From: Candidatus Rhodoluna planktonica
GTDB lineage: Bacteria > Actinomycetota > Actinomycetes > Actinomycetales > Microbacteriaceae
NCBI RefSeq assembly: GCF_001854225.1
Contig: NZ_CP015208.1
Span: 1,302,001 to 1,366,000, forward strand
Reading direction: 5' to 3'
Length of the DNA: 64,000 bases
The stretch's first letter is position 1; every line of letters begins with the position of its first letter. Under the pieces are notes generated by a model. It made no database searches. It worked only from the letters and a program-made list of their open reading frames with translations, and was not told the DNA's origin. The position numbers and the translations under genes were made by a program. Positions 34,198 to 42,619 of this stretch are shown here, one piece after another.

Positions 34198-36768
34198 ATG
34201 AAATTCAAGGCAATTATTACCGCTCTAGTTTTGGCTTTATTGCAAGCGCTGGTGCCGACTGCGGCAACTGCTAGTGCCCCACAACCGCCAGCCGGTCCGG
34301 TTTTTAATCAGGTTCAACTAAAAGTTTTGGCCGACAACGACTTCGCTGTTTTTATGGGTAACGACCAGGAGATTACCCGTCTCTTTTATCAAAACAACGT
34401 CGACTGGCCCAGCCAAGTAAACAACATTCAGACCCTGGATGTGTATCCGCTAGCCGGTGAGACTTTCATCTACATCATCCCGATGGGTGGTAACTCTCCC
34501 TTCTACACACAGGCAAGCGGAAACATGGGTGGAGAGGAAGACTGGAATGGTGTGCTCAACAACATCCCCCTACTTGACTACCCTGGGGGGCAAGTAGCAG
34601 TCGGTCGAAGTGTTAATGATGCCCGTGACATTTACCACTCTGGCTACCTGGTATTTCACAAACACTTTGCCAACTACGAAACTTCTGCAAATGCGATTGC
34701 TTCGGGAACATATTCTGTCTCACTAGCAGACGCGCAAGCAGCGAGCCAAAACTTGGTCTGGAGTGCGGCAACCAGAAACGATCATCCACTGATTCCAAAC
34801 CCCAAACCCGCCTGTTCAGTCTCTTGCTCTGGCTCAAGATTCTCGCCTGCAATACCTGACGGAGCTTGGGATATCCCAGACGCGACAGCGGCCATGTTTA
34901 GGTATCCACTGACCAACGCCAACCTACCGGTCTCACCTGGAGACCGCTCAGTAACTGTCACCTGGAAGGATCCGGCGGCAGGCGGAGCAGTTGACAATTA
35001 CCTAATTGAGTACAAAGAAACCAGTCAGCCCGACTCTTCTTATAAAGTTTTCGGCACCGTGCCTGGCACCTCAAGAACCTCAACAGTTACAGGTCTAACC
35101 AATGGAACCGCGTATACGTTGCGGGTTACCGCAAATAACAGCGCTGGCTCTGCCTCATCGTACGGTCGATCGGTGGTTCCTACTGGAACACCGGATCGGC
35201 CATCAAACCAAAGTTATGCTGCTGGTGACGGGTCGGTTTCAATCAATTTCAGTCCGCCAGAAAATGATGGCGGTGCCGCGGTAACCAACTACGCCTACAC
35301 CATCAATGACGGGGTTACCTGGATCACCCGCAACCCAGCCTCAACGGCCTCACCAATCACCATTCCAGGATTAACAAATGGGGTTACCTATCAGGTGAAG
35401 CTGCGCGCGATTAATCCATTCGGTGCCGGATCGGCATCTTTGCCAATCACGGTAAAAGCAGGAATCGTTCAAGAGCGAACCCTCACCTACGAAGCGGGTA
35501 CTTTAGCCCCGGTTACGGGCATGCCGTCTGGAGCAACGCTTACCGCCGGGGCGACATTCACCGTTCCCCCTGGTCCGGCCAGACATAACTTCACTTTCAC
35601 CGGGTGGAAAGAGGGGAACACCTCGTATGCGCCCGGTGCCACTTACACCGTAGGTGCAACCAACCCAACTCTTACAGCTCAGTGGGTTCAAAACTCACTT
35701 CTTGGCGTCACGCCTGGAAGCAGATCGAAGGTGCTTACCTGGAATATTGTTGATGGTCAAAGTATTGACCTGACGGTGGCCGCTGGTAGTGACAACTCGG
35801 TTCGGATCCAAATTCCGCAAGGCGCATTGGCGGCCGGAACCGAGGTTATTTTCTGGCGTTTACTCGATGACCAATTGGCTAAATCAAAAATCGATAATCA
35901 GCGTGATTACTTCGTAAACCTTGCCGTAACCTGGTCAAAGGGCGACGATGTCAGTACGCCAAAAATAGTCGAAGATGCGAGCACGCCTATTGTTTTGACG
36001 CTAATGAACTCATCCATTGTTGCCGGCGCTACAGCTTGGCAAATTGTTGGTGATTCGGTTCGGGAAATTGGCAAGGCTGAGCGAGCCGGAGAACTGATAC
36101 TTCGTTTCACCGAAGACCCGGTAATCACCGCCGCAAATGTGCCACCAACACCAACCTTCAGCGCCCCAGTGTCAACCGCTGATGGCTTTGAAGTAAACAT
36201 CACAAACTATGATGCAAACGTGACATGGGAGACCCCCACTGTTTCAGCAGGAGCTGTGACGATCGTTAGCACAACTGGGTCTATTCGAAAGTTGTTAGTC
36301 ACCGGGCTAGGCGATGGACAATCAGCAACCATCACGCAGCGCACTCTGCTGAGCGGCGTTTACCAAACTGGACGTGTAACCGGAGCGTCAATTTCTACTG
36401 CACCTCCGGCAACAAATAACGCAACTCCGGTTCCGGTTCCGGTTAGTGAACAAACTCCTGTGGTGAAAGCCAAAAAGACTTTGATAATCAATGGATTTGC
36501 CGGAGGCTCTTGGAAACTCACCAAGAGCGGCAAGCGTTTGCTTGATGCTTTACTGACCAAAAATGCCACGGCAATTTCCTGCGTGGGAAACACTATGGGT
36601 CCAACAGTGCTAAAGGTAGACCGTAATTTGGCAACAAGGCGAGCAACAGAAGTTTGCAACTATATTGCTGCCAGAGCTGGCGAGGCCGTTTCAATTAAGG
36701 CCGTTGGCAAAACTACAAAAGTGAATAGCAGCAAATACCGTCGAGTGCTGGTCAACCTCGTGTACTAG
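34198..36768 (+). CDS. Secreted multidomain protein: Fn3 domains, InlB-type repeat, OmpA-like C terminus
   Basis: An 856-residue exported protein starting at ATG 34198 behind AGGGGTAGAG; the frame extends eight codons upstream without a better site. The signal peptide is residues 1-26, roughly. An N-terminal region of about 210 residues (with FYTQASGNMGGEEDW and YHSGYLVFHKHF) is not a family I know. Two fibronectin-III domains follow (TGLTNGTAYTLRVTANNSAG; PGLTNGVTYQVKLRAINPFG), then an InlB/Flg_new repeat (FTFTGWKEGNTSYAPGATYT), an uncharacterised beta-rich region, and a C terminus with OmpA-like text (NLATRRATEVCNYI, YRRVLVNLVY). There is no sorting signal. It is probably secreted or wall-associated via the OmpA-like domain. 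Confidence 0.82.
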   Translation: MKFKAIITALVLALLQALVPTAATASAPQPPAGPVFNQVQLKVLADNDFAVFMGNDQEITRLFYQNNVDWPSQVNNIQTLDVYPLAGETFIYIIPMGGNSPFYTQASGNMGGEEDWNGVLNNIPLLDYPGGQVAVGRSVNDARDIYHSGYLVFHKHFANYETSANAIASGTYSVSLADAQAASQNLVWSAATRNDHPLIPNPKPACSVSCSGSRFSPAIPDGAWDIPDATAAMFRYPLTNANLPVSPGDRSVTVTWKDPAAGGAVDNYLIEYKETSQPDSSYKVFGTVPGTSRTSTVTGLTNGTAYTLRVTANNSAGSASSYGRSVVPTGTPDRPSNQSYAAGDGSVSINFSPPENDGGAAVTNYAYTINDGVTWITRNPASTASPITIPGLTNGVTYQVKLRAINPFGAGSASLPITVKAGIVQERTLTYEAGTLAPVTGMPSGATLTAGATFTVPPGPARHNFTFTGWKEGNTSYAPGATYTVGATNPTLTAQWVQNSLLGVTPGSRSKVLTWNIVDGQSIDLTVAAGSDNSVRIQIPQGALAAGTEVIFWRLLDDQLAKSKIDNQRDYFVNLAVTWSKGDDVSTPKIVEDASTPIVLTLMNSSIVAGATAWQIVGDSVREIGKAERAGELILRFTEDPVITAANVPPTPTFSAPVSTADGFEVNITNYDANVTWETPTVSAGAVTIVSTTGSIRKLLVTGLGDGQSATITQRTLLSGVYQTGRVTGASISTAPPATNNATPVPVPVSEQTPVVKAKKTLIINGFAGGSWKLTKSGKRLLDALLTKNATAISCVGNTMGPTVLKVDRNLATRRATEVCNYIAARAGEAVSIKAVGKTTKVNSSKYRRVLVNLVY

Positions 36769-36790
36769 AAATCACACACTCGCGGAATTG

Positions 36791-36820
36791 AAAAGGCCCC
36801 CAATGTTGGGGGCCTTTTTC
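36791..36820 (+). terminator. Terminator of the secreted-protein gene
   Basis: AAAAGGCCCCC, AATGTT loop, GGGGGCCTTTTTC: a strong hairpin with T-tract about 20 bp after the stop. Confidence 0.92.
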
Positions 36821-36905
36821 TTTCAAATAGACCAAGAGATTTTTACGTGCTCGATAGTTACCCTTAGAACCAAAGTGCCTGAGGCTAAAGTGAAGAAAAA
36901 GCAGA

Positions 36906-37919
36906 TTGGTGAACCAGTTGAACGAGACAAGCGGTCCTTCCCACAAGACGCGTGTGGCAAGAACTGCATTGGCAGAGCGCAGCCTGTCAATCGACAGGTT
37001 CAGGGGGGTGCTGGTCATCATGATGGTGATCGGCGACTATCTCAGTGGCATCCAGTGGGTTCCAGCTTTTCTAAAACATGCGCCCGATGTCGGGTTTACG
37101 ATTGCCGACACAGTCGCACCAGCGTTCGTTTTTGTGATCGGCTTGAATTACGGCACATCCTTTAATCGAAGATTCGCCCACGACCCAGTAGCTGCTTACC
37201 GGCATTTCATTGTGCGCTACCTCTCCCTGGTGGGCATTGGTGCAATCATCTCGATCGGTTCCCTAGTGGTGGGTGACACTCCAGGCTGGGGTGTCCTGCT
37301 CTCACTAGGTGTTGCAGGCCTAATCAATTTGATTTTTATCCGCATCCCCACTTGGGGCCGCTTAGTTATTGGCACAATCATGCTGATCGGCTATCAAATT
37401 CTCTTGGATGCGTCCATGTTGCAAAGTGTGCTGGAAGGATCACACGGTGGCCCGTTCGGTGCAATTTCGTGGGCCGCACTGTTGGTGCTTTCAACCGCGG
37501 TTGCTGACATTTGGCGCAAGGATCAAAAGCAATACCTTGTGGCAATCTCAACTTTGACTGTGGCGGCAATCGTTTCATCGGTTGTTGTTCCGGTAAGCAA
37601 ACATCGAGTTTCGCTTAGTTTTGTTTTGCTCACTTTGGCAATCAGTGCAGCCGCATTACTAATTTCCGAATTGATCTCACAAAACTATCCGGACAAACGC
37701 GGTTTTCTATGCTGGTGGGGTGAGAACGCTCTTGCGCTCTACATTTTGCACCTTCTGATTCTTGCTGTCGTGGTCTTGCCACCAATTGACTGGTGGTATG
37801 TCAACGTGCCGTGGTCGGTTGCCCTTGCGCAACTGGTTGCGATTCTCACCTTCATGACACTGCTGGCAATCTGGATGAAGCGTTGGCGTCAAAATGCCAG
37901 ATCGAGAAAAAGCCGATGA
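36906..37919 (+). CDS. Multi-pass membrane protein, heparan-glucosaminide acetyltransferase/DUF1624-like
   Basis: A protein of up to 337 residues with about ten hydrophobic helices. The opening RSLSIDRFRGVLVIMMVIGDYL and the following ADTVAPAFVFVIGLNYG resemble the DUF1624/heparan-alpha-glucosaminide N-acetyltransferase group of membrane acyltransferases, which transfer acetyl groups across the membrane; the substrate is unknown. The start is uncertain: TTG 36906, GTG 36909 or a later GTG. The stop overlaps the ATG of a small HhH gene (ATGA), so the two are coupled. Confidence 0.7.
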   Translation: MVNQLNETSGPSHKTRVARTALAERSLSIDRFRGVLVIMMVIGDYLSGIQWVPAFLKHAPDVGFTIADTVAPAFVFVIGLNYGTSFNRRFAHDPVAAYRHFIVRYLSLVGIGAIISIGSLVVGDTPGWGVLLSLGVAGLINLIFIRIPTWGRLVIGTIMLIGYQILLDASMLQSVLEGSHGGPFGAISWAALLVLSTAVADIWRKDQKQYLVAISTLTVAAIVSSVVVPVSKHRVSLSFVLLTLAISAAALLISELISQNYPDKRGFLCWWGENALALYILHLLILAVVVLPPIDWWYVNVPWSVALAQLVAILTFMTLLAIWMKRWRQNARSRKSR

Positions 37920-38131
37920 TCGACTACGAAAAGTTCGACAGTGAGTGGCGCAAGATTGGGCTTAGCGGCCCCGCCAGAAGAGCACTAGTAGACGCCAAGC
38001 TTTATAAAGTTTCAGACCTGCGCAAAATTACTCTTGAAGAACTTCAATCGATGCATGGCTTAGGCAAATCTTCGATTGCTCGCATTCGGCAAATTATGGC
38101 TGCTAAGAAAATCAGTTTTCTTCGAAGTTAA
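37916..38131 (+). CDS. Small helix-hairpin-helix protein
   Basis: A 71-residue protein starting at ATG 37916, overlapping the membrane-protein stop by four bases. The segment LSGPARRALVDAKLYKVSDLRKIT, then EELQSMHGLGKSSIARIRQIM, resembles two HhH motifs and recalls the C-terminal domain of RNA polymerase alpha. A nucleic-acid-binding role is likely; the partner is unknown. It lies directly outside the displaced tRNA fragment that bounds the heme cluster. Confidence 0.75.
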   Translation: MIDYEKFDSEWRKIGLSGPARRALVDAKLYKVSDLRKITLEELQSMHGLGKSSIARIRQIMAAKKISFLRS

Positions 38132-38142
38132 ATTTGTGCAAA

Positions 38143-38177
38143 GAAAAACCCGGCACTCTCAATTGAGAACCGGGGTT
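38143..38177 (-). terminator. Terminator downstream of the displaced tRNA-Arg fragment
   Basis: On the minus strand AACCCCGG, an inner palindrome TCTCAATTGAGA, CCGGGTT and then TTTTCTTTG: a hairpin with T-tract. It follows the tRNA 3' fragment, as a tRNA terminator would. It probably now ends the hemE-hemH operon and may also stop the converging HhH gene. Confidence 0.75.
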
Positions 38178-38217
38178 GGCGCGCTTGGAGGGAATCGAAC
38201 CCCCAACCTTCTGATCC
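38176..38217 (-). repeat. Displaced 3' half of tRNA-Arg (candidate attachment site, copy 1)
   Basis: 42 bp identical, except for one base in the T-loop, to 48610-48651 of the intact tRNA-Arg gene, in the same orientation, 10434 bp away. It covers CCA, acceptor 3' strand, T-arm and anticodon-stem 3' strand up to the last anticodon base. Beyond it the sequence diverges completely and cannot form a tRNA. This is the usual core of a tyrosine-recombinase att site. Confidence 0.88.
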
Positions 38218-38307
38218 TCAGTTATGTTGTAATACCTCTATATAAAGCCTGAGTGGCAATGTGCCCCAGTATTTTATTAGTCAAGCCACCCTTTGCATAT
38301 ATGCCCA

Positions 38308-38348
38308 TTTCCGTCCGTTTCCGTCCATTGAACGGAATATAAACGGAA
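38308..38348. repeat. Tandem and inverted short repeats beside the tRNA fragment
   Basis: Two direct copies of TTTCCGTCC (38308 and 38318) are followed by two copies of AACGGAA (38331 and 38342), which are close to the reverse complement of the first motif. They lie in the 140-bp gene-free strip between the displaced tRNA end and the 3' end of hemH. Their arrangement resembles arm-type integrase sites, but no integrase gene is present. Confidence 0.55.
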
Positions 38349-38358
38349 CCTTGAGGGT

Positions 38359-39456
38359 TTATCCAATAACAGGTAACTCCCTGCGCAGGTTTGGGCAGCA
38401 ATTCATCGCACATTTGTCTGACCACGGGCCAAGTGCCGAAAGTGCAGCTTTTTCTCCACCCGCGAGGCGCTCAAGAACCAAATCTGCAATGCCATCGACG
38501 AACTCCGGAGCAACGCCTGAAGTTACAACACGAGCGAACTTTAGTTCGCGTTCATCCGCCGTTTCTTTGGCTTCGTTGTCGAGATCCCAAATAACCTCGA
38601 CGTGGTCACTCACGAAACCAATTGGAACAACAATCACACCTTTTGCCCCAGCATCAGCAGCATCGTTAATTGCATCATTTACGTCTGGCTCAAGCCAAGG
38701 CACTGATGGCGAACCAGAACGTGACTGATAGACAAGCGACCAGTCTGGCAGGGTCTCGCCCAGCTTCAGTTCGACAATATTCATCGTCACCTCAGCAGCT
38801 GCTAAGTGTTGGGCCGCATAGGCACCGCCTTCTGCGTCGATTTTGGCAAACTCTTCTCGTCGAGATTCTGGGCCTGAAGTTGTGCCCATTGCAGTCGGGA
38901 TTGAGTGTGTCGCAAACATAATCTTTATGTCTGAGGTGCCCAGGCCACTTTCGCGCATTTTGCGAATCTGGTCTGCAAGATCATCGGCAATTGGGGCGAT
39001 GAATCCAGGGTGGTCGAAATAGTGACGAACTTTGTCAATGTTCAGTTTGCCGACCAAGCCAGTCTCTTCAAGCGCACCCGCAAGATTCTCTCGATACTGG
39101 CGGCAACCCGAATATGAGGAGTATGCGCTGGTGACCCAAGCAAGCACATTGCGGTGGCCGTCTTCATACATTTGTTTCACAACGTCAGCAAAAAACGGAT
39201 GTGAATTTCTGTTGCCCCAATAAATCGGAACGTCGATTCCGCGCTTTGGAAAGTGCTCACGCATCGCAGCCAACAGAGCTCGGTTCTGTTCGTTGATTGG
39301 GCTCACTCCACCTAGAGCCAGATAGTGGTGCGAAACCTCTTCGAGTCTTTCGCGGGGCACGCCGCGACCGGCAGTGACTCGCTCAAGATATGGCATCACC
39401 TCTTCTGGCCCTTCTGGGCCACCGAAAGAGGTTAGGAGAATTGCGTCGTATGTCAT
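38359..39456 (-). CDS. hemH: Coproporphyrin ferrochelatase (CpfC/HemH)
   Basis: Inserts iron into coproporphyrin III in the actinobacterial heme route. The 365-residue protein has the ferrochelatase opening (ILLTSFGGPEGPEEV), the HSIPTAM histidine region and the catalytic-side motif GFVSDHVEVIWDLDNEA. Cysteines at 118 and, near the C terminus, 349, 353 and 354 (DKCAMNCCP) are placed like the [2Fe-2S] ligands of actinobacterial ferrochelatases. Its ATG overlaps the hemQ stop by one base. It is the last gene of the hemE-hemY-hemQ-hemH operon. Confidence 0.95.
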   Translation of the reverse strand: MTYDAILLTSFGGPEGPEEVMPYLERVTAGRGVPRERLEEVSHHYLALGGVSPINEQNRALLAAMREHFPKRGIDVPIYWGNRNSHPFFADVVKQMYEDGHRNVLAWVTSAYSSYSGCRQYRENLAGALEETGLVGKLNIDKVRHYFDHPGFIAPIADDLADQIRKMRESGLGTSDIKIMFATHSIPTAMGTTSGPESRREEFAKIDAEGGAYAAQHLAAAEVTMNIVELKLGETLPDWSLVYQSRSGSPSVPWLEPDVNDAINDAADAGAKGVIVVPIGFVSDHVEVIWDLDNEAKETADERELKFARVVTSGVAPEFVDGIADLVLERLAGGEKAALSALGPWSDKCAMNCCPNLRRELPVIG

Positions 39457-40139
39457 TAGAAATCCTTAATTAGGTTTGCTGTGTCAATTAGTCGGCCGGT
39501 GAAAAATGGAAGTTCCTCGCGCACGTGCATGCGAGCTTTTGTATATCTAAGGTCGCGCATCATGTCGACGATTTCGTGAAGTTCGTTTGATTCGAGCGCC
39601 AAGAGCCATTCATAATCACCGAGGGCAAATGCCGCAACGGTGCTTGAGGTGATTCCCTCGTATTTGTGACCAGCCACTCCGTGCTCAATCAGCATTTCCC
39701 GTCGCTCTTGCTCTGGAATTAGATACCAGTCATATGAGCGAACAAACGGATACATGCAAAGCCACTTTTTAGGCTCTTTGCCAAGCATGAATCCGGGAAC
39801 GTGCTGCCGATTGAACTCAGCTGGCCTGTGCAAACCCATTCCTGCCCAGTGAGACTTGAAGGCGGTGCCGAATTTCAGCTGGCTGAATTCTCGAAGTGCC
39901 TGTTGAACCAACTCAGCTTCACTGGCGTGCAGCCAAAGCAATAGTTCGCTGTCGCCCCTAAAGCCACGGATGTCATAGGCCCCGCGAAAGGTGATGTCTC
40001 TCTTCTCGAGACTTGCAAGCCAATCCTGGTATTCGTTGGCCGCCTGCTCACCCGCGTCGGGAGTTTCGATTAATTTGAATGCGCTCCAATTTGTATATCG
40101 AATCGTGTGGTTGATTGCGTCAAATTTTGACTGATTCAT
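39456..40139 (-). CDS. hemQ: Coproheme decarboxylase (ChdC/HemQ)
   Basis: Final step of the coproporphyrin-dependent pathway: two decarboxylations of coproheme to heme b. The 227-residue protein shows PFVRSYDWYLIPEQERREM with the probable catalytic Tyr136, then IEHGVAGHKY with the likely proximal heme ligand His153. It overlaps the 3' end of hemY by 20 bases and abuts hemH. Its presence shows the pathway is not the protoporphyrin-dependent one. Confidence 0.94.
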   Translation of the reverse strand: MNQSKFDAINHTIRYTNWSAFKLIETPDAGEQAANEYQDWLASLEKRDITFRGAYDIRGFRGDSELLLWLHASEAELVQQALREFSQLKFGTAFKSHWAGMGLHRPAEFNRQHVPGFMLGKEPKKWLCMYPFVRSYDWYLIPEQERREMLIEHGVAGHKYEGITSSTVAAFALGDYEWLLALESNELHEIVDMMRDLRYTKARMHVREELPFFTGRLIDTANLIKDF

Positions 40140-41463
40140 TGCCCATCCTCTCGTGGTGATCTCTGATGATGCCTAAAAGCCCGTTGCCGCTGATGAAGCT
40201 GCCGCACACCTCAACCCCGAGATTCTCCGCATGGGTCTGGAGTTGTGCTGAAAAGTTTTTGACTTCTTCGCTTGGTCGATAGAGTGCGCTCGGCCATCGG
40301 ACAGTGCGCATCGATTTGAATCTGATGTCTGAGACGCCATAAATATCTGAGGCCTCGAGCCTCACACGTTCGAACAATTCCTCATCGGCCACGCCAATCG
40401 CCGATTCGCGTCGAGCCCTGCCGAGACTGAAGCGAATGAGATGTTCGTTGCTCGCCAAGTCGTTCGAAATCCATTTCCATTTTGCATTTAAGTGGGTTGT
40501 CGCCTTGGTCATATAGCCGCTGCTTGCGCTGACTAGGGCGCCGCTACCCAGTGGCAATCCATTTAATTGATTTGATTCAACCGAAGCGATGACGAGAGTC
40601 GAATCAACCTGAGCTTCGAGAGAATCGTCAGATGGCAATTTGAACAACTTTTGGGCAGCAACAAGTGATGTCGCCAAAGTGATTTTCTGATTTGAGAACT
40701 CATCGAGATCTGAGACCACTCGATCGAATTCGAAGTGAACGCCCATCTGTTTTAGGCGGTTGGTCATTTCTTCAACCAATCGGAAAACGCCGCCTTCATA
40801 ACCGGCGACAGCCGAACCGGGCCTATCAACATTGCCGCGCAATGCAGAGGCAGCTTCAGTAAGCGAACCGGTTTCTTGAAAACTGGCAATCAGTGCCGGC
40901 AAGGTTGCACGAACATTGAGATCACGGGCTGAAGATCCGTGAATCCCAGCTATAACTGGGTCAACAAGCTTGTCAACAAATTCTGAACCCAGTCGCAGTT
41001 CTACCAATTGAGCTATGGTCATTGCCGCTAATTCATCTGACTTAGGCGGGCTCACTGAGTCTAGTTTTCTGGCGAGATCTAGTGCCGCTTTCGAGATTAT
41101 TTCGTCCAATTCAACATCGTTCAATGAGGCTGGAATTCCGAAGTATCCGTGTGGAATTTTGTATTTTTGCTCGCTGGAATTCACAATTCGAGCATCATTT
41201 CTAGACGGATAGGCGACCTTGTCACCAACGCCCAGATCGTTGACGAGTCGCTCGAAGCCAGCACCCGCAATCGAAAAAGATTCGGCACCCGAGTCAACCT
41301 TGATCGATCCTTTGTTGATTGGCATTTCGACTTGCTGAATTAGCCCGCCGGCACTAGTTGCCGAATCAAAAACTGCGACTGTTTCACCGCGACCCACTGC
41401 ACGAAAGGCGGCGAGCAAACCCGAGAACCCGGCACCGATTACAACGCGATCGAATTTATTCAT
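40120..41463 (-). CDS. hemY: Coproporphyrinogen III oxidase, FAD-dependent (CgoX/HemY)
   Basis: Oxidises coproporphyrinogen III to coproporphyrin III using FAD. From the ATG at 41463 the protein has 447 residues, beginning with MNKFDRVVIGAGFSGLLAAF, a dinucleotide-binding fold, followed by FDSATSAGGLIQQ. The frame is open to 41490, but 41463 gives the family start and falls 4 bp after the hemE stop. The middle has DPVIAGIHGSSARDLNVRATLP, typical of HemY/HemG-like oxidases. Confidence 0.92.
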   Translation of the reverse strand: MNKFDRVVIGAGFSGLLAAFRAVGRGETVAVFDSATSAGGLIQQVEMPINKGSIKVDSGAESFSIAGAGFERLVNDLGVGDKVAYPSRNDARIVNSSEQKYKIPHGYFGIPASLNDVELDEIISKAALDLARKLDSVSPPKSDELAAMTIAQLVELRLGSEFVDKLVDPVIAGIHGSSARDLNVRATLPALIASFQETGSLTEAASALRGNVDRPGSAVAGYEGGVFRLVEEMTNRLKQMGVHFEFDRVVSDLDEFSNQKITLATSLVAAQKLFKLPSDDSLEAQVDSTLVIASVESNQLNGLPLGSGALVSASSGYMTKATTHLNAKWKWISNDLASNEHLIRFSLGRARRESAIGVADEELFERVRLEASDIYGVSDIRFKSMRTVRWPSALYRPSEEVKNFSAQLQTHAENLGVEVCGSFISGNGLLGIIRDHHERMGNESVKI

Positions 41464-41467
41464 GGAA

Positions 41468-42547
41468 TCAAGATGTGTGAGCGTGAACAAATTCGACGAT
41501 TTTTGTGAGCACTTCTGGGTTGGTTTCGGCTGGCACTCCGTGCCCGAGGTTCACAACGTGACCAATAGCAGATTCGCCATCCGCTATCACTTCACGAAGG
41601 TGCTGCTCAAGATCAATCCAATCGTCGGTCAATCTATCTGTGTCGATGTTCCCCTGAACTGCCACCTCGCCACCCAGAAGTTCGCTTGCCTCGGCTAGCG
41701 AAGTGGCGCTGTCCACGCCAATTACAGTCGCACCTACTTGATGCATGTCCTTCAGAATCGACTTAGTTCCAACACCAAAATGGATGCGCGGAACCGGCTG
41801 CCCGGTCGAGTCAACGAGCTGCTGAAGCTGGTCGAAAAGACGCTGGGAATATGGCATTGCGAACTCTCGGTATTCAGCTTCGGTCAGGCGGCCTGCCCAG
41901 CTATCAAATACTTGAAGGGCGCTCGCACCAGCCTCAACCTGCGCCACTATGAACTGCGCCGTTACGTCGGCACACCATTTCAAGATTCTTGCCCAGAGTT
42001 CGGGCTCGTTGCGCATCATGCTCCGAGACTTTGGCAAGTCTTTCGACGGGCCGCCTTCAATTAGGTAGGAGGCCAGCGTAAATGGCGCGCCGCCAAACGC
42101 AATAAGTGGCGTTTTGCCAAGTTCCGCGACTAGACGCTCTACAGATTTGACGATTGGCGAGAATGCCTCGACAGGAATTAGTCGGAGTTCCTCAACCTGA
42201 GCCTTGGTTGCAATTGGCCGAGTTATTACTGGACCAACGCCAGCTTTGATATCGACATCGATGCCAGCCAGTTTTAGCGGGATAACAATGTCAGAAAAGA
42301 AAATCGCTGCATCTACATTGTGGCGTCTCACCGGCTGCAAGGTAATTTCCACTACCAGGTCAGGATTTAGGCAGCTATCCAACATCGGGATTCCCTCACG
42401 GAGCTTGCGATACTCGGGCAGCGATCTGCCGGCCTGGCGCATAAACCAAATTGGCAGCGGTGATGTTCGGCGCCCACGAAGGTTTGAAATCAACGCCGAA
42501 TTATCGGTCAGTCCAGCGTTCAATGGATGCAGAGGGCTTAGAGTCAC
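41468..42547 (-). CDS. hemE: Uroporphyrinogen decarboxylase
   Basis: Removes four carboxyl groups from uroporphyrinogen III to give coproporphyrinogen III. The 359-residue protein has the signature PIWFMRQAGRSLPEYR near residue 32, AIFFSDIVIPLKLAGID in the active site and IHFGVGTKSILKDM. The start is a GTG at 42547, facing hemA across 72 bp that contain a strong palindrome. It is first in the four-gene minus-strand operon. Confidence 0.95.
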   Translation of the reverse strand: MTLSPLHPLNAGLTDNSALISNLRGRRTSPLPIWFMRQAGRSLPEYRKLREGIPMLDSCLNPDLVVEITLQPVRRHNVDAAIFFSDIVIPLKLAGIDVDIKAGVGPVITRPIATKAQVEELRLIPVEAFSPIVKSVERLVAELGKTPLIAFGGAPFTLASYLIEGGPSKDLPKSRSMMRNEPELWARILKWCADVTAQFIVAQVEAGASALQVFDSWAGRLTEAEYREFAMPYSQRLFDQLQQLVDSTGQPVPRIHFGVGTKSILKDMHQVGATVIGVDSATSLAEASELLGGEVAVQGNIDTDRLTDDWIDLEQHLREVIADGESAIGHVVNLGHGVPAETNPEVLTKIVEFVHAHTS

Positions 42548-42580
42548 GACACAATTATCAAAAGAACTACAGTCAAAAAA

Positions 42581-42595
42581 CTGACACAGTGTCAG
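42581..42595. promoter_or_regulatory. Perfect palindrome in the hemE-hemA divergent promoter
   Basis: CTGACACAGTGTCAG is a perfect 7+1+7 palindrome, the size and shape of a TetR-family operator. On the plus strand CTGACA (42581-42586) is a good -35 box, 18 bp before TGTTAT (42605-42610) as -10 box. Transcription would then start near 42617, almost at the hemA start codon. A regulator bound here could block both operons. The TetR gene at the end of the hemA operon is the natural candidate. Confidence 0.75.
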
Positions 42596-42619
42596 GTAGG
42601 CACTTGTTATTTTTTGAGT

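Noticed and set aside
38222-38425. 67-codon minus-strand frame near the tRNA fragment as an integrase remnant
   Set aside because: Its first part only shadows hemH in another frame and the rest shows no recombinase motif, so I kept only the short repeats as a candidate signal.
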